Below are positions 7,899-15,744 of a stretch of DNA of 64,000 bases, one piece after another (position 1 is the stretch's first letter; each line of letters begins with the position of its first letter). This DNA is from Flavobacterium panacis. GTDB lineage: Bacteria > Bacteroidota > Bacteroidia > Flavobacteriales > Flavobacteriaceae. Location: the NCBI RefSeq assembly GCF_024649945.1, contig NZ_JANKMS010000002.1:62001-126000 (forward strand), in the 5' to 3' direction. Below the pieces are notes generated by a model that was not told the DNA's origin, ran no database searches, and worked only from the letters and a program-made list of their open reading frames with translations. The position numbers and the translations under genes were made by a program.

Positions 7899-8663
7899 AT
7901 GTCTGAAAAGCATAACGGATCTGTCCAAAATCAAGAAGGCAACAATCAAAACTGGTATTCTTCCTGGTTTGATACTCCTTATTATCATATTCTTTATAAG
8001 GATCGCAATTATCGTGAAGCGCAAGTTTTCATGGATAATTTGACGCACTATCTTAATCTGCCTGAAAAGGCAAAAGTATTGGATTTGGCCTGTGGTAAAG
8101 GACGTCATTCTATCTATTTAAATCAATTGGGTTATGATGTTTTAGGAGCCGATCTATCTGAAAACAGCATTGCCGAGGCAAGTAAAAACAGCAACGATAC
8201 ACTTCATTTCAAAGTTCATGATATGCGTGAACCATTTGAAGAAAAGTTCGATGCTATTTTCAATCTTTTTACGAGTTTTGGTTACTTCGAAAGCGACGAC
8301 GACAATCTAACAACTTTAAAAGCAATTAAAGAAAGTTTATCTGAATATGGTTTTGCCGTTATCGATTTTATGAACGTAGCAAACGTGATTGAAAATCTTG
8401 TTCCAGAAGAAACAAAAACCGTTGACGAAATTGATTTTCACATCAAAAGATACGTTGAAGATGGACATATTTTCAAAGAAATAGATTTTGAAGACCAAGG
8501 CAGAAAATATCATTTTACAGAAAAGGTAAAAGCCTTAACTTTAAAAGATTTTCAAGATTTAATGGACGAAGCCGGAATTTTCCTTCTGGACATTTTTGGA
8601 GACTACAAACTCAAAAAATTCCATAAAACTGAAAGCGAAAGATTAATCATGATTTTTAAATAG
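7899..8663 (+). CDS. Class I SAM-dependent methyltransferase
   Basis: A 254-residue cytoplasmic methyltransferase of the small-molecule Methyltransf_25/11 type. The AdoMet-binding motif I is VLDLACGKGRHSIYLNQLGYDVLGADLS (begins about residue 58). Motif II acidic residue and FDAIFNLFTSFGYF (post-II/IV) follow, then a variable C-terminal region (KVKALTLKDFQDLMDEAGIFLLDIFGDY) typical of the family. The substrate is not identifiable. It lies divergent from the THUMP methyltransferase and upstream of the ZIP transporter, separated by a ladder repeat. Confidence 0.85.
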   Translation: MSEKHNGSVQNQEGNNQNWYSSWFDTPYYHILYKDRNYREAQVFMDNLTHYLNLPEKAKVLDLACGKGRHSIYLNQLGYDVLGADLSENSIAEASKNSNDTLHFKVHDMREPFEEKFDAIFNLFTSFGYFESDDDNLTTLKAIKESLSEYGFAVIDFMNVANVIENLVPEETKTVDEIDFHIKRYVEDGHIFKEIDFEDQGRKYHFTEKVKALTLKDFQDLMDEAGIFLLDIFGDYKLKKFHKTESERLIMIFK

Positions 8664-8757
8664 GTTTAATCGTCAAACCGTTAATTTGTTTAATCGCTTA
8701 AACAAACTAACAAAAAAACCGATTAAACGATTAAACAATTAAACGATTAAACAAAAG
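8664..8757. repeat. GATTAAAC word-ladder repeat
   Basis: The gap repeats TTTAATCG/CGTTAATTTG words and then the complementary CGATTAAAC and CAATTAAAC words three to four times, so the two halves can pair. The next gene begins immediately after it. Confidence 0.7.
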
Positions 8758-9426
8758 ATGAATTATCTACTACCTTTATTTTCTGTACTTTTAGGATATA
8801 GTGTGGCTTTGTTTATTAAACCAAAAAACAAAACCAATTTAAAATTACTGCTGGCTTTCAGCGGTTCTTTTTTATTGTCATTAACCGTAATGCACCTTCT
8901 TCCTGAAGTTTACGAATCTCACAATCATAATATCGGAATTTTTATCATGATCGGAATTTTATTCCAGATCATACTCGAATTTTTCTCAAAAGGAGCTGAA
9001 CACGGGCACGTTCATGGACATGCAAAAATGTCTCAAATTCCGTGGCTTTTATTCTTTAGTTTGTGCATTCATGCTTTTTTAGAAGGATTTCCTGTTAGTC
9101 ATCATCATGGTTTAGCAATCGGAATTGCTATTCACCACTTACCTATTGCCGTGATCTTAACAACATTTTTTATCAATGCGGATTTAAACAAAAAAGCCAT
9201 TTTCGCTTTCATGCTTACATTCGCTGTAATGACACCATTAGGAACAGTAGCATCAGAATTTCTTCCCATATTAAATGATTATTACACCGAAATAACAGCA
9301 ATGGTCATTGGTATTTTATTCCACATCTCTTCAACAATTATTTTTGAAAGCAGCGAAGGACATAAATTCAATATCGCCAAAGTTTCTATGATTGTTCTCG
9401 GAATTCTATTGGCTTTCTTTTTATAA
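8758..9426 (+). CDS. ZIP-family metal transporter
   Basis: A 222-residue polytopic membrane protein with about eight hydrophobic segments. Between helices III and IV lies a histidine-rich loop (EHGHVHGHAKM). Metal-coordinating histidines occur in the core helices: HAFLEGFPVSHHHGLAIGIAIHHLPIAV, the helix IV/V signature of ZIP transporters. Family members move zinc or other divalent metals into the cytoplasm. Length matches short bacterial ZIPs. No metal-regulatory site is evident upstream, only a ladder repeat. Which metal it carries cannot be told. Confidence 0.87.
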   Translation: MNYLLPLFSVLLGYSVALFIKPKNKTNLKLLLAFSGSFLLSLTVMHLLPEVYESHNHNIGIFIMIGILFQIILEFFSKGAEHGHVHGHAKMSQIPWLLFFSLCIHAFLEGFPVSHHHGLAIGIAIHHLPIAVILTTFFINADLNKKAIFAFMLTFAVMTPLGTVASEFLPILNDYYTEITAMVIGILFHISSTIIFESSEGHKFNIAKVSMIVLGILLAFFL

Positions 9427-9560
9427 TGAGTTAATTAGAAAATGTGTCAATTAGCTAATGAGAGAATTTTTTAATTTAAGACGAAGAAAAAAAATACCTA
9501 ACAGGTTTTAAAAACCTGTTAGGACAATTATCTAATTATCTAATTGACTAATTATCTCAT
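9427..9560. repeat. AATTAG word-ladder repeat around a palindrome
   Basis: Left part: TTAATTAGAAAATGTGTCAATTAGC. Right part: the complementary ATCTAATTATCTAATTGACTAATTATC. The two arms flank the perfect palindrome at 9497-9523. The whole gap could extrude as one long imperfect cruciform between the converging ZIP and TonB-receptor genes. Confidence 0.65.
9497..9523. terminator. 13-bp palindromic hairpin, likely bidirectional terminator
   Basis: CCTAACAGGTTTT, a single A, then its complement AAAACCTGTTAGG make a near-perfect 27-base palindrome between two converging genes. An A-run (9486-9494) on the left becomes a U-tract for the minus-strand transcript. From memory, AACAGGTTTT/AAAACCTGTT hairpins recur in Flavobacterium intergenic DNA. 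Confidence 0.7.
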
Positions 9561-11939
9561 TTAATTAGCTCTCTTTCTCTCCTCTTGATTTCCAAAATTA
9601 CGTTCCTTCATGTTAATCTTTTTATTTCCAAAATTGTAAACTACGGACAAACGGACAAAACGATTGCTTTCATTGTTACTATAAACTTGTTTTACGCCAT
9701 TTACTACCGAAGTAAAATCTTTTAAATAAGAAGTATTAAAAATGTCATTGGCTAGAAATGCAATTTGCATCGTTTTATTAAACAAATCTTGTTTGAATCC
9801 AATATCAAAACTAGAAGTATATCCTATTTCATATAATCCTCTTTTAAAAGGTGTACTGTAGTTAAAATCAATTTGAAGTTTTGTGTTTTTTCCTAAAACG
9901 AATGTATTATTTGTTGTAAAATCAATCTGCAAACTGTTTGATGGCATTGCATCAATATCTTTAATAAATTCCGTTTTTGCACCTAAAAAATATAACGAAT
10001 TTTCACTTTGCCACCAATCTGCAAAAGTTGCAGAATACGTTTCTCCTAAGCCATAATTTAAGCTTTTAAAATAATTATCACGCGTTACAATTTGCGTATT
10101 CGTTTCTGGATTTGAAGTAAACAAAACGCCATAACCATTTGTAATTAAATTTACAGTAACACTTGTTCTTAGAATTTCTTTATACGAATGAGCAAACTCA
10201 AAATTATCACTAAATGAAGGCTTCAAAAACGGATTTCCTTCAGAATAACTATTACTGCTAATATAAATTCTGAACGGATTCAATAAATCAAAACGAGGCC
10301 TATTAATTCTTTTTCCATAATTCAAACTGAAATTATTATTCTCATTCTTTTTGTATGAAGCAAATACTGTTGGAAAAAGTTTTAAATAATTGTTTACCGT
10401 TTCCTGATTCAGTGTTTCTGAAAATCCTGTAGTTTGTGTATTTTCAAGTCGCAATCCTAATTGAAAATTCCATTCTTCGTTTATTTTTTTATCACCGTTT
10501 ATATAAACTGCCTGATTACTTTCTGTGTATTTAAATCGGTTTGATTGATTTGTATCTAAAACAGGAGTTCCCGTAATTGTATCATAAAAAAGCATATCGC
10601 TTACACTATTTGTAAAACTCACTTTGGCTCCATAAGATAAATTCATCACTTGAAGCGGATGTTCCATATCTGCCTTAAAACTCAAATTATCAATATCCTG
10701 ATTCGAGATATTTCTTCCAGATTGATTCACATCAACAAAAGTTCCGTCTGCTAAATAATTATTTGCAACAAACTCACGATCAAATTTTGAATTATAATTA
10801 AAGTAATCTGCATCAAATGATAATTTTCGGTTTAACGAATCTAGTTTTGTAATCAAATGGGCATTGTACGTTTGATTGTTTGAACCTCTGTCTGCAAAAC
10901 TGTTGTTTACAATGTAATGTTGCAATTGATTTTGTGTATTGTACTTATTGACGACAATATCTGATTGAAAATCTGGATTGTTTCTATCATTTAAAATTTG
11001 AAAACCGATTGTCGTTTTTTCTGAAAAATCATAATCTAAAGCTATTTTTGCAGACAAGTTTTCATTTTTTAATTTTGTGGTTGCATCCATTCTGGAAAGT
11101 CCATCCTCAAAATAGACATCCGAAATTTCATCTATACTCTTATATCCTGTTTTTCCGTTAACACTTGCAGAAAAACGAAATTTGTTCTTGTTGTAAAAGA
11201 AATTATCTCTCAAAGTAAAACTTCCATATTTATTTTGATCGTAAGATGTTGTAGTCGTATTTTTCCAGGAGTCACGAACTCCTTTTTTCATAATAATATT
11301 GATCAATCCGCCAGTTCCCTCTGCTTCGTATTTTGCAGGCGGATTGCTAATTATTTCAATATTCTTGATATCATTTGCTGAAATTGATTTCAAAAAATTA
11401 TTCAATTCTTCACCCGTTAATTCAATAATTCTTCCATCAATCATAACTCTCGAAGTTCCTTTTCCTAATATATTAATTGTATTGTTTTGCACTACAACAC
11501 CAGGAGCAGTATTAATAGCGTTCAAAGCATCTCCTCCTATATTTGCAACATTATTTTCAAGATTATATATTATGCGATCTGTTTTTTGCTCAATTGTTTT
11601 CTTTTTAGATTGAATCACAACTTCAACCAATTTGGTTTCGTTTTCTTTGAGGATAATAGTTCCCAAATCAGTGTTTTTTTCTAGGGAAATTTCCTTTTCA
11701 TAATCCGCAAAACCCAAAAGACCAATTTTAATTTTATAAAAACCATTAGTAAGATTTATTTCAAAAAAACCATCTTCTTTAGTTGTAGCTCCATTAATAA
11801 TTTTTCCTTCTTTATTTAATATCGAAATTTCAGCCCATTGTACAGATTGGGTTTCGCTAGCGACTTTTCCTTTTAATGTTGATTGTGCTAAACAAAACAA
11901 AGGCAATAGTAATAAGATTAGGAGATTTAATTTTTTCAT
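9561..11939 (-). CDS. TonB-dependent-receptor-like outer membrane protein (OMP_b-brl_3 family)
   Basis: A 792-residue outer-membrane receptor. The signal peptide MKKLNLLILLLLPLFCLAQ is followed by a carboxypeptidase-regulatory-like beta-sandwich (about residues 20-100: GKVASETQSVQWAEISIL, GFFEINLTNGFYKIKIGLLGF). A plug-like domain follows (about 120-220: INTAPGVVVQNNTINILGKG, NIEIISNPPAKYEAEGTGGLINIIMKKG), then a beta-barrel of some 550 residues ending in a YNFGNKKIN strand. The short plug and the NPPAKYEAEGTGG motif are typical of the barrel family often called outer membrane beta-barrel protein family 3. There is no SusD partner, so it is probably not a polysaccharide importer. The ligand is unknown. 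The AraC-type gene upstream on the same strand may control it. Confidence 0.87.
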   Translation of the reverse strand: MKKLNLLILLLLPLFCLAQSTLKGKVASETQSVQWAEISILNKEGKIINGATTKEDGFFEINLTNGFYKIKIGLLGFADYEKEISLEKNTDLGTIILKENETKLVEVVIQSKKKTIEQKTDRIIYNLENNVANIGGDALNAINTAPGVVVQNNTINILGKGTSRVMIDGRIIELTGEELNNFLKSISANDIKNIEIISNPPAKYEAEGTGGLINIIMKKGVRDSWKNTTTTSYDQNKYGSFTLRDNFFYNKNKFRFSASVNGKTGYKSIDEISDVYFEDGLSRMDATTKLKNENLSAKIALDYDFSEKTTIGFQILNDRNNPDFQSDIVVNKYNTQNQLQHYIVNNSFADRGSNNQTYNAHLITKLDSLNRKLSFDADYFNYNSKFDREFVANNYLADGTFVDVNQSGRNISNQDIDNLSFKADMEHPLQVMNLSYGAKVSFTNSVSDMLFYDTITGTPVLDTNQSNRFKYTESNQAVYINGDKKINEEWNFQLGLRLENTQTTGFSETLNQETVNNYLKLFPTVFASYKKNENNNFSLNYGKRINRPRFDLLNPFRIYISSNSYSEGNPFLKPSFSDNFEFAHSYKEILRTSVTVNLITNGYGVLFTSNPETNTQIVTRDNYFKSLNYGLGETYSATFADWWQSENSLYFLGAKTEFIKDIDAMPSNSLQIDFTTNNTFVLGKNTKLQIDFNYSTPFKRGLYEIGYTSSFDIGFKQDLFNKTMQIAFLANDIFNTSYLKDFTSVVNGVKQVYSNNESNRFVRLSVVYNFGNKKINMKERNFGNQEERKRAN

Positions 11940-12010
11940 GATTTCTAATTTTAACTTGTTCGATTAATTTGAAGCAAAGTTGCCTTAGAAAACTTCCCTA
12001 TGCGACCGAC

Positions 12011-12056
12011 AAAAAAAAGTCGAACCATTTTCTCAAATAGAAATTGGTTCGACTTT
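12011..12056 (-). terminator. Terminator of the AraC-family gene
   Basis: AAAGTCGAACCA (12016-12027) and TGGTTCGACTTT (12045-12056) form a perfect 12-bp stem with further pairing inside. On the minus strand the hairpin is followed by a run of eight U (12018-12011). It lies downstream of the AraC gene and upstream of the receptor gene, so the two are separate transcripts. Confidence 0.85.
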
Positions 12057-12095
12057 ATTAGCTAAGGCGTTCGACTTTTTACAAAACCTTTATTT

Positions 12096-13244
12096 TCAAC
12101 TATTTCTGTACGCTGTAGGTGTTAAATTGGTATATTTTTTAAATGAAGTATTAAAAGAGGATTTCGAATTAAAACCTACTTCATATAATATTTCCAGAAC
12201 CGTAAGCTGGCTTTTAGTTTGATCTTTTAAAATATGCATGGCTTTTTGAATGCGATATTCATTCACAAAATCAAAAAAATGCTGATCGATATGATGGTTA
12301 ATCAAAACAGATAAATCACGAACTGGAATTTCAATTTGATTAGAAAGCTCCTGAATCGTGAGTGAAGGATCAAGAAAAGGTTCTTTTTCTTCCATATACT
12401 GCTTTAATGTCGAAATTTGAGAAGAAATAACTTTATCCTCAACCTCTATTGTTTTTGAGACTTTAACTTCTTCCTTTTCTGTAGAAAGAAACTCTTTTGT
12501 TAATTGCAAATTAGAATTGATTCCTCTAAAAAGTTCCGGATGATTTAATGCTTTCATTATAAACCAGCAAATGACACTTAAAGCCATAACGATCATCAAA
12601 ACATTTCCCCATAGAAAAACATCTCTCGAAGCAGTATAACGCAACAAATTTTTTGAAGCCGTAATAGAATGCATTACCACAAAAACACAATTCATCTGGA
12701 AAAGCCATTTATAGGTAGACGTACTTGGATTCGTATAATTTTCAAGATAAATTCTTTTGTATTTTCTTAAAACTAAAAATATACTCACAATATAAAACCA
12801 ATATTGAAATTCGATTAGAATCTGAAAAAAGTAAATTTCAAACATGGTACTGTAATGTTCTAAAATAAACTGCTTTTCAGCGCCCGATTTCAGATAAACC
12901 CTTGGCATTAAAACAAAATTCATTACAACAAATGGAAGTGTATAGATTAAATGCTTCCATTTTAATCTAAAATCAGAATAACAAACTGCCAAAACATATA
13001 AATAGATCAATGGCATCTCCAATAAACACACTGTGCTTCTGAATAAATCTATATTTATGTATTCTAAAGGAAATGAATAATCCATCAGCCCGCTAAAATC
13101 AATAGCTGAAAAAATGATAAAACAAGCAAACAATCTATTAGCCAGTTTATTTTCCGTTTTTACTGTAAGTAAAAAAAGTGCCAACAATAACGAAACAAAG
13201 ACAGCAATACGGGCCACGCTATCTAAAAATCCTAATTTATCCAT
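12096..13244 (-). CDS. Membrane-anchored AraC-family transcriptional regulator
   Basis: A 382-residue protein. The N-terminal half has about six or seven hydrophobic segments (VARIAVFVSLLLALFLLTV, LIYTLPFVVMNFVLM, YWFYIVSIFLVL, VLMIVMALSVICWFIM). The C-terminal ~100 residues are a double helix-turn-helix AraC domain (SLTIQELSNQIEIPVRDLSVLINHHI, then VLEILYEVGFNSKSSFNTSFKKYTNLTPTAYR). This multi-TM plus HTH_18 layout is common in Flavobacteriaceae and probably senses a membrane or periplasmic signal. It has its own promoter divergent from murQ and its own terminator. The receptor gene downstream is an obvious candidate target, by position only. Confidence 0.87.
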   Translation of the reverse strand: MDKLGFLDSVARIAVFVSLLLALFLLTVKTENKLANRLFACFIIFSAIDFSGLMDYSFPLEYINIDLFRSTVCLLEMPLIYLYVLAVCYSDFRLKWKHLIYTLPFVVMNFVLMPRVYLKSGAEKQFILEHYSTMFEIYFFQILIEFQYWFYIVSIFLVLRKYKRIYLENYTNPSTSTYKWLFQMNCVFVVMHSITASKNLLRYTASRDVFLWGNVLMIVMALSVICWFIMKALNHPELFRGINSNLQLTKEFLSTEKEEVKVSKTIEVEDKVISSQISTLKQYMEEKEPFLDPSLTIQELSNQIEIPVRDLSVLINHHIDQHFFDFVNEYRIQKAMHILKDQTKSQLTVLEILYEVGFNSKSSFNTSFKKYTNLTPTAYRNS

Positions 13245-13261
13245 TTATCGTATATATGAAA

Positions 13262-13291
13262 CAAATATAATATTTTAGTTGGTGTAACAAA
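13262..13291 (-). promoter_or_regulatory. Promoter of the AraC-family gene (TTTG-18-TATATTTG)
   Basis: On the minus strand TTTG (13291-13288) and TATATTTG (13269-13262) are 18 bases apart, an exact Bacteroidota promoter. The start codon at 13244 lies about 17 bases beyond the -7 element. Confidence 0.7.
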
Positions 13292-13355
13292 GAACCTCAA
13301 AAATCGTCTTTAATAACAAAAAAACGAATAAAGTAAAGATTATAAATCTTTGAAT

Positions 13356-13388
13356 TTTGCAAGATTGGAATAAAATATATTAATTTTG
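13356..13388 (+). promoter_or_regulatory. murQ promoter (TTTG-21-TAATTTTG)
   Basis: TTTG at 13356-13359 and TAATTTTG at 13381-13388 are 21 bases apart. The -7 element overlaps the in-frame TTG at 13386, which excludes that TTG as a start and supports the ATG at 13410. Confidence 0.7.
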
Positions 13389-13409
13389 GCGAGTCTAAAT
13401 AACGATAAA

Positions 13410-14222
13410 ATGACATTTACGAAAACCACGGAACAATCATCGAAATATGAGCATTTAGAGAAAATGTCTATTCATGAATTGTTGACCAATATTAATCAAG
13501 AAGACAAAACTGTTCCTTATGCGGTCGAAAAAGCTTTACCTCAAATAGAAGCTTTAATTCCGCAAATCGTCTCTAAATTAAAATTAGGAGGCCGATTATT
13601 TTATATTGGAGCAGGAACTTCTGGTCGCCTTGGTGTTGTTGATGCTTCAGAATGTCCGCCAACATTTGGTGTTCCTTTTGATTTAGTAAATGGTATTATT
13701 GCGGGTGGTGACACTGCCATTAGACGTGCGGTAGAAAACGCCGAAGACAGTACAACAAATGCTTGGATTGATCTTCAAAATCATAAAATCGACTCAAATG
13801 ATGTTGTAATCGGAATTGCAGCTTCGGGTACAACTCCTTATGTTATCAGTGGTTTAGAAGCTTGTAACCAAAATAATATTATTACGGGTTGTATTACGTG
13901 TAATGAAGGAAGTCCGTTGGCATTAACGGCTCAATTCCCGATTGAAGTGGTTGTTGGTCCTGAATTTATAACAGGAAGTTCTAGAATGAAAGCCGGAACT
14001 GCCCAAAAATTAGTTCTTAATATGATTTCGACTGCAGCTATGATCCAGCTTGGAAAAGTGAGAGGAAACAAAATGGTTGATATGCAGCTAAGTAATATCA
14101 AACTAGTTGATCGCGGCGTTAAAATGATTATGGAAGAAATTCCAGTTTCTTATGAAGAAGCTTCAGAATTATTAAAAAAATACGGCAGCGTGAGAAATGC
14201 TGTTGATAATTATAGAAAATAA
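13410..14222 (+). CDS. murQ: N-acetylmuramic acid 6-phosphate etherase
   Basis: A 270-residue SIS-domain etherase that cleaves the lactyl ether of MurNAc-6-phosphate to GlcNAc-6-phosphate and D-lactate, a step in peptidoglycan recycling. Clear signatures are YIGAGTSGRLGVVDASECPPTFG, IAGGDTAIRRAVENAED (with the catalytic glutamate region), VIGIAASGTTPYVISGLE and SSRMKAGTAQKLVLNM. I start it at the ATG at 13410 because the upstream TTG lies in the promoter. A small DUF6095 membrane gene follows 180 bases later. No kinase (AnmK or MurK) is next to it, so the MurNAc-6-phosphate source must be encoded elsewhere. Confidence 0.95.
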   Translation: MTFTKTTEQSSKYEHLEKMSIHELLTNINQEDKTVPYAVEKALPQIEALIPQIVSKLKLGGRLFYIGAGTSGRLGVVDASECPPTFGVPFDLVNGIIAGGDTAIRRAVENAEDSTTNAWIDLQNHKIDSNDVVIGIAASGTTPYVISGLEACNQNNIITGCITCNEGSPLALTAQFPIEVVVGPEFITGSSRMKAGTAQKLVLNMISTAAMIQLGKVRGNKMVDMQLSNIKLVDRGVKMIMEEIPVSYEEASELLKKYGSVRNAVDNYRK

Positions 14223-14345
14223 AAAGCTTTGTCTGGTGGTTTAACCGCAAAGCACGCAAAGTTCGCAAGTTTTATTTACAAAGCTTTGCGAATTTTGCGT
14301 TTTATTTTAGGGTTATAATGTAAAAAAACTTTGCGACCTTTGCGT
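14223..14345. repeat. GCAAAG word-ladder repeat
   Basis: Words CGCAAAGCACGCAAAG and TTCGCAAG are followed by the complement (CTTTGCGAATTTTGCG, ACTTTGCGACCTTTGCG). The arms form a long imperfect hairpin after murQ. A second short word set (CTTGAAAC/CTGAAAC) runs from about 14355 to the next gene. Confidence 0.65.
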
Positions 14346-14401
14346 TTAAATACAAGTCAACAACTTGAAACAAAAGAAACCTGAAACTTGAAACAAACTA
14401 A

Positions 14402-14623
14402 ATGGCAGCAAATAAAGAATTACTAAGAAAAGGAGTTACATATCTAACAGGCGCTCTGCCTTTGATGTTTTTAGGTCCGTCAATGATTTATAATGCTTTT
14501 CAAAATCAGCATACCAACTGGCATTATCTTGTTTTAGGAATTGGAATTGTAGCTTGTTTATCTTCTATGGTTTTGATCTTTTTAGGGTTGAAAATCATTA
14601 TGAAAGGTATATTTAACGACTAA
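14402..14623 (+). CDS. DUF6095-type small membrane protein
   Basis: A 73-residue protein with two membrane helices: VTYLTGALPLMFLGPSMIYNAF (about 12-33) and HYLVLGIGIVACLSSMVLIFLGLKIIM (about 41-67). The pattern (LLRKGVTYLTGALPLMFLGP near the start, FLGLKIIMKGIF near the end) is that of the DUF6095 family, found in Flavobacteriaceae and often next to murQ. Function unknown. It probably resides in the inner membrane. Confidence 0.7.
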   Translation: MAANKELLRKGVTYLTGALPLMFLGPSMIYNAFQNQHTNWHYLVLGIGIVACLSSMVLIFLGLKIIMKGIFND

Positions 14624-14650
14624 TTTGTATCTTTACTAAAATTCTTTGTT

Positions 14651-14881
14651 ATGGATATACAAGCAGAAATAAACTGGATTCATCAAGAAATTGATAAAGT
14701 GAAAGATCCTTCTTTTGTTGAAAAACTAAAACACCTCCTACAATCTATCAATAATACCGCAATTGACTCAGATACAGCTTATAATTTAGATATTGAAAAT
14801 GCCTTAGAAAACATTAAAAAAGGTAATTTTTATACTGAAGATCAAGCAAAAGAAATTGCGAAAAAATGGGGAAGAAAATAA
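14651..14881 (+). CDS. Putative antitoxin of a type II toxin-antitoxin pair
   Basis: A 76-residue, mostly helical, charged protein (MDIQAEINWIHQEIDKVKDPSFVEKLKHLLQ at the start; TEDQAKEIAKKWGRK at the end). Its last 16 bases overlap the start of a RelE/ParE-like toxin gene, the standard antitoxin-first layout. The N-terminal part, with a helix pair, would serve dimerisation or DNA binding and the C-terminal helices toxin binding, as in other Bacteroidota antitoxins of this size. I recognise no named domain with certainty. Assignment rests on length, overlap and partner. Confidence 0.7.
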   Translation: MDIQAEINWIHQEIDKVKDPSFVEKLKHLLQSINNTAIDSDTAYNLDIENALENIKKGNFYTEDQAKEIAKKWGRK

Positions 14882-15180
14882 TTTGGTCAAGCGATGCTTT
14901 AAACCAGTTAGAGGACATTCATTTTTACATTTTCTTTGAAAGTAAATCATTAAAAATTGCTGATAAAGTAGTTAATACTATTTTTGATAGTACTGAAATA
15001 CTTAAAACACAGCCTGAAATTTATAAACTTGATAAACAAAAAACTAATAATGATGGTAGTTTTAGAGTTTATTCCGTTTATGATTATGCTGTTTCTTATC
15101 AAATAACAGAGGAAAATATCTTTATTCTTCGAGTGCGTCACAACGCACAAAAACCTAAAAAACATTCATGGAAAGTCTAA
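14866..15180 (+). CDS. RelE/ParE-family toxin
   Basis: A 104-residue protein with the RelE/ParE plasmid-stabilisation fold pattern: IIWSSDALNQLEDIHFYIF (helix 1), KIADKVVNTIFDSTEILKTQPEIYKL (helix 2 and the hallmark leucine/proline region), then FRVYSVYDYAVSYQITEENIFILRVRHNAQKP (the beta-strand core, with the typical VRHNAQKP end). RelE toxins cut mRNA on ribosomes and ParE toxins poison gyrase. The lack of clear catalytic RelE residues and the VRH-x(2)-QKP ending look closer to ParE, but I cannot decide. It overlaps the antitoxin by 16 bases and the pentapeptide gene by 13 bases. Confidence 0.8.
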   Translation: MGKKIIWSSDALNQLEDIHFYIFFESKSLKIADKVVNTIFDSTEILKTQPEIYKLDKQKTNNDGSFRVYSVYDYAVSYQITEENIFILRVRHNAQKPKKHSWKV

Positions 15181-15740
15181 TTCACATTCAGAAAACATTC
15201 GAGAAAGTTGTTTACATCGATAAAAAAATAAACAATCGAGAGTTTGAAGATTGTGTGTTTAAAAACTGTGATTTTTCAAACAGTAATTTTAATTCGAATA
15301 CTTTTCTGGACTGCGAGTTTATTGACTGCAATCTTTCTATGACGAGTTTGGCTGGAACGAGTTTGAAGAATGTCACTTTTAAAAACTGCAAACTTTTAGG
15401 AATCGCTTTTAATGAATGTGACGATTTCTTGTTTCAAGTTTATTTTGAAGAATGTACTTTGGATTATGCGTTATTTTCGAACAAAAAAATGCCCAAAACC
15501 AAGTTTATCAATTCTTCAGTTCGAGAAGTAACTTTCATTGGAACCAATTTAACCAGTTCTGTTTTTGATAATTGCGATTTGGACGGCGCTATTTTCAACG
15601 AAACGCAATTGGCATCTGTCAATTTTAAAACAGCTTACAATTATAAAATTGATCCTGAATTTAATCCGATGAAAAAAGCGCAGTTTTCTACAGAGGGAAT
15701 TGTCGGACTTTTAGATAAATATGATATTAAAATTGTTTAA
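15168..15740 (+). CDS. Pentapeptide-repeat protein
   Basis: A 190-residue protein built of A(D/N)LXX-type pentapeptides: CVFKNCDFSNSNFNSNTFLDCEF, CNLSMTSLAGTSLKNVTFKNCKL, then after a short interruption (DDFLFQVYFEECTLDYALF) more repeats to about residue 155. Such repeats form a right-handed quadrilateral beta-helix that can mimic B-DNA; Qnr and MfpA proteins of similar build protect DNA gyrase. The first 13 bases overlap the toxin gene, so the toxin and this protein are translated together. No signal peptide is present. Gyrase protection is only an inference from fold and neighbourhood; many pentapeptide proteins have other or unknown roles. Confidence 0.85.
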   Translation: MESLIHIQKTFEKVVYIDKKINNREFEDCVFKNCDFSNSNFNSNTFLDCEFIDCNLSMTSLAGTSLKNVTFKNCKLLGIAFNECDDFLFQVYFEECTLDYALFSNKKMPKTKFINSSVREVTFIGTNLTSSVFDNCDLDGAIFNETQLASVNFKTAYNYKIDPEFNPMKKAQFSTEGIVGLLDKYDIKIV

Positions 15741-15744
15741 GCGA

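Noticed and set aside
11299..11684. Plus-strand open frames opposite the TonB receptor
   Set aside because: They mirror the receptor plug region on the other strand and show no signal, family motif or promoter.
14651..15740. Classic phage or integrative element around the toxin-antitoxin genes
   Set aside because: No integrase, att-like repeats or tRNA edge are visible, and neighbouring genes look like ordinary chromosomal genes.
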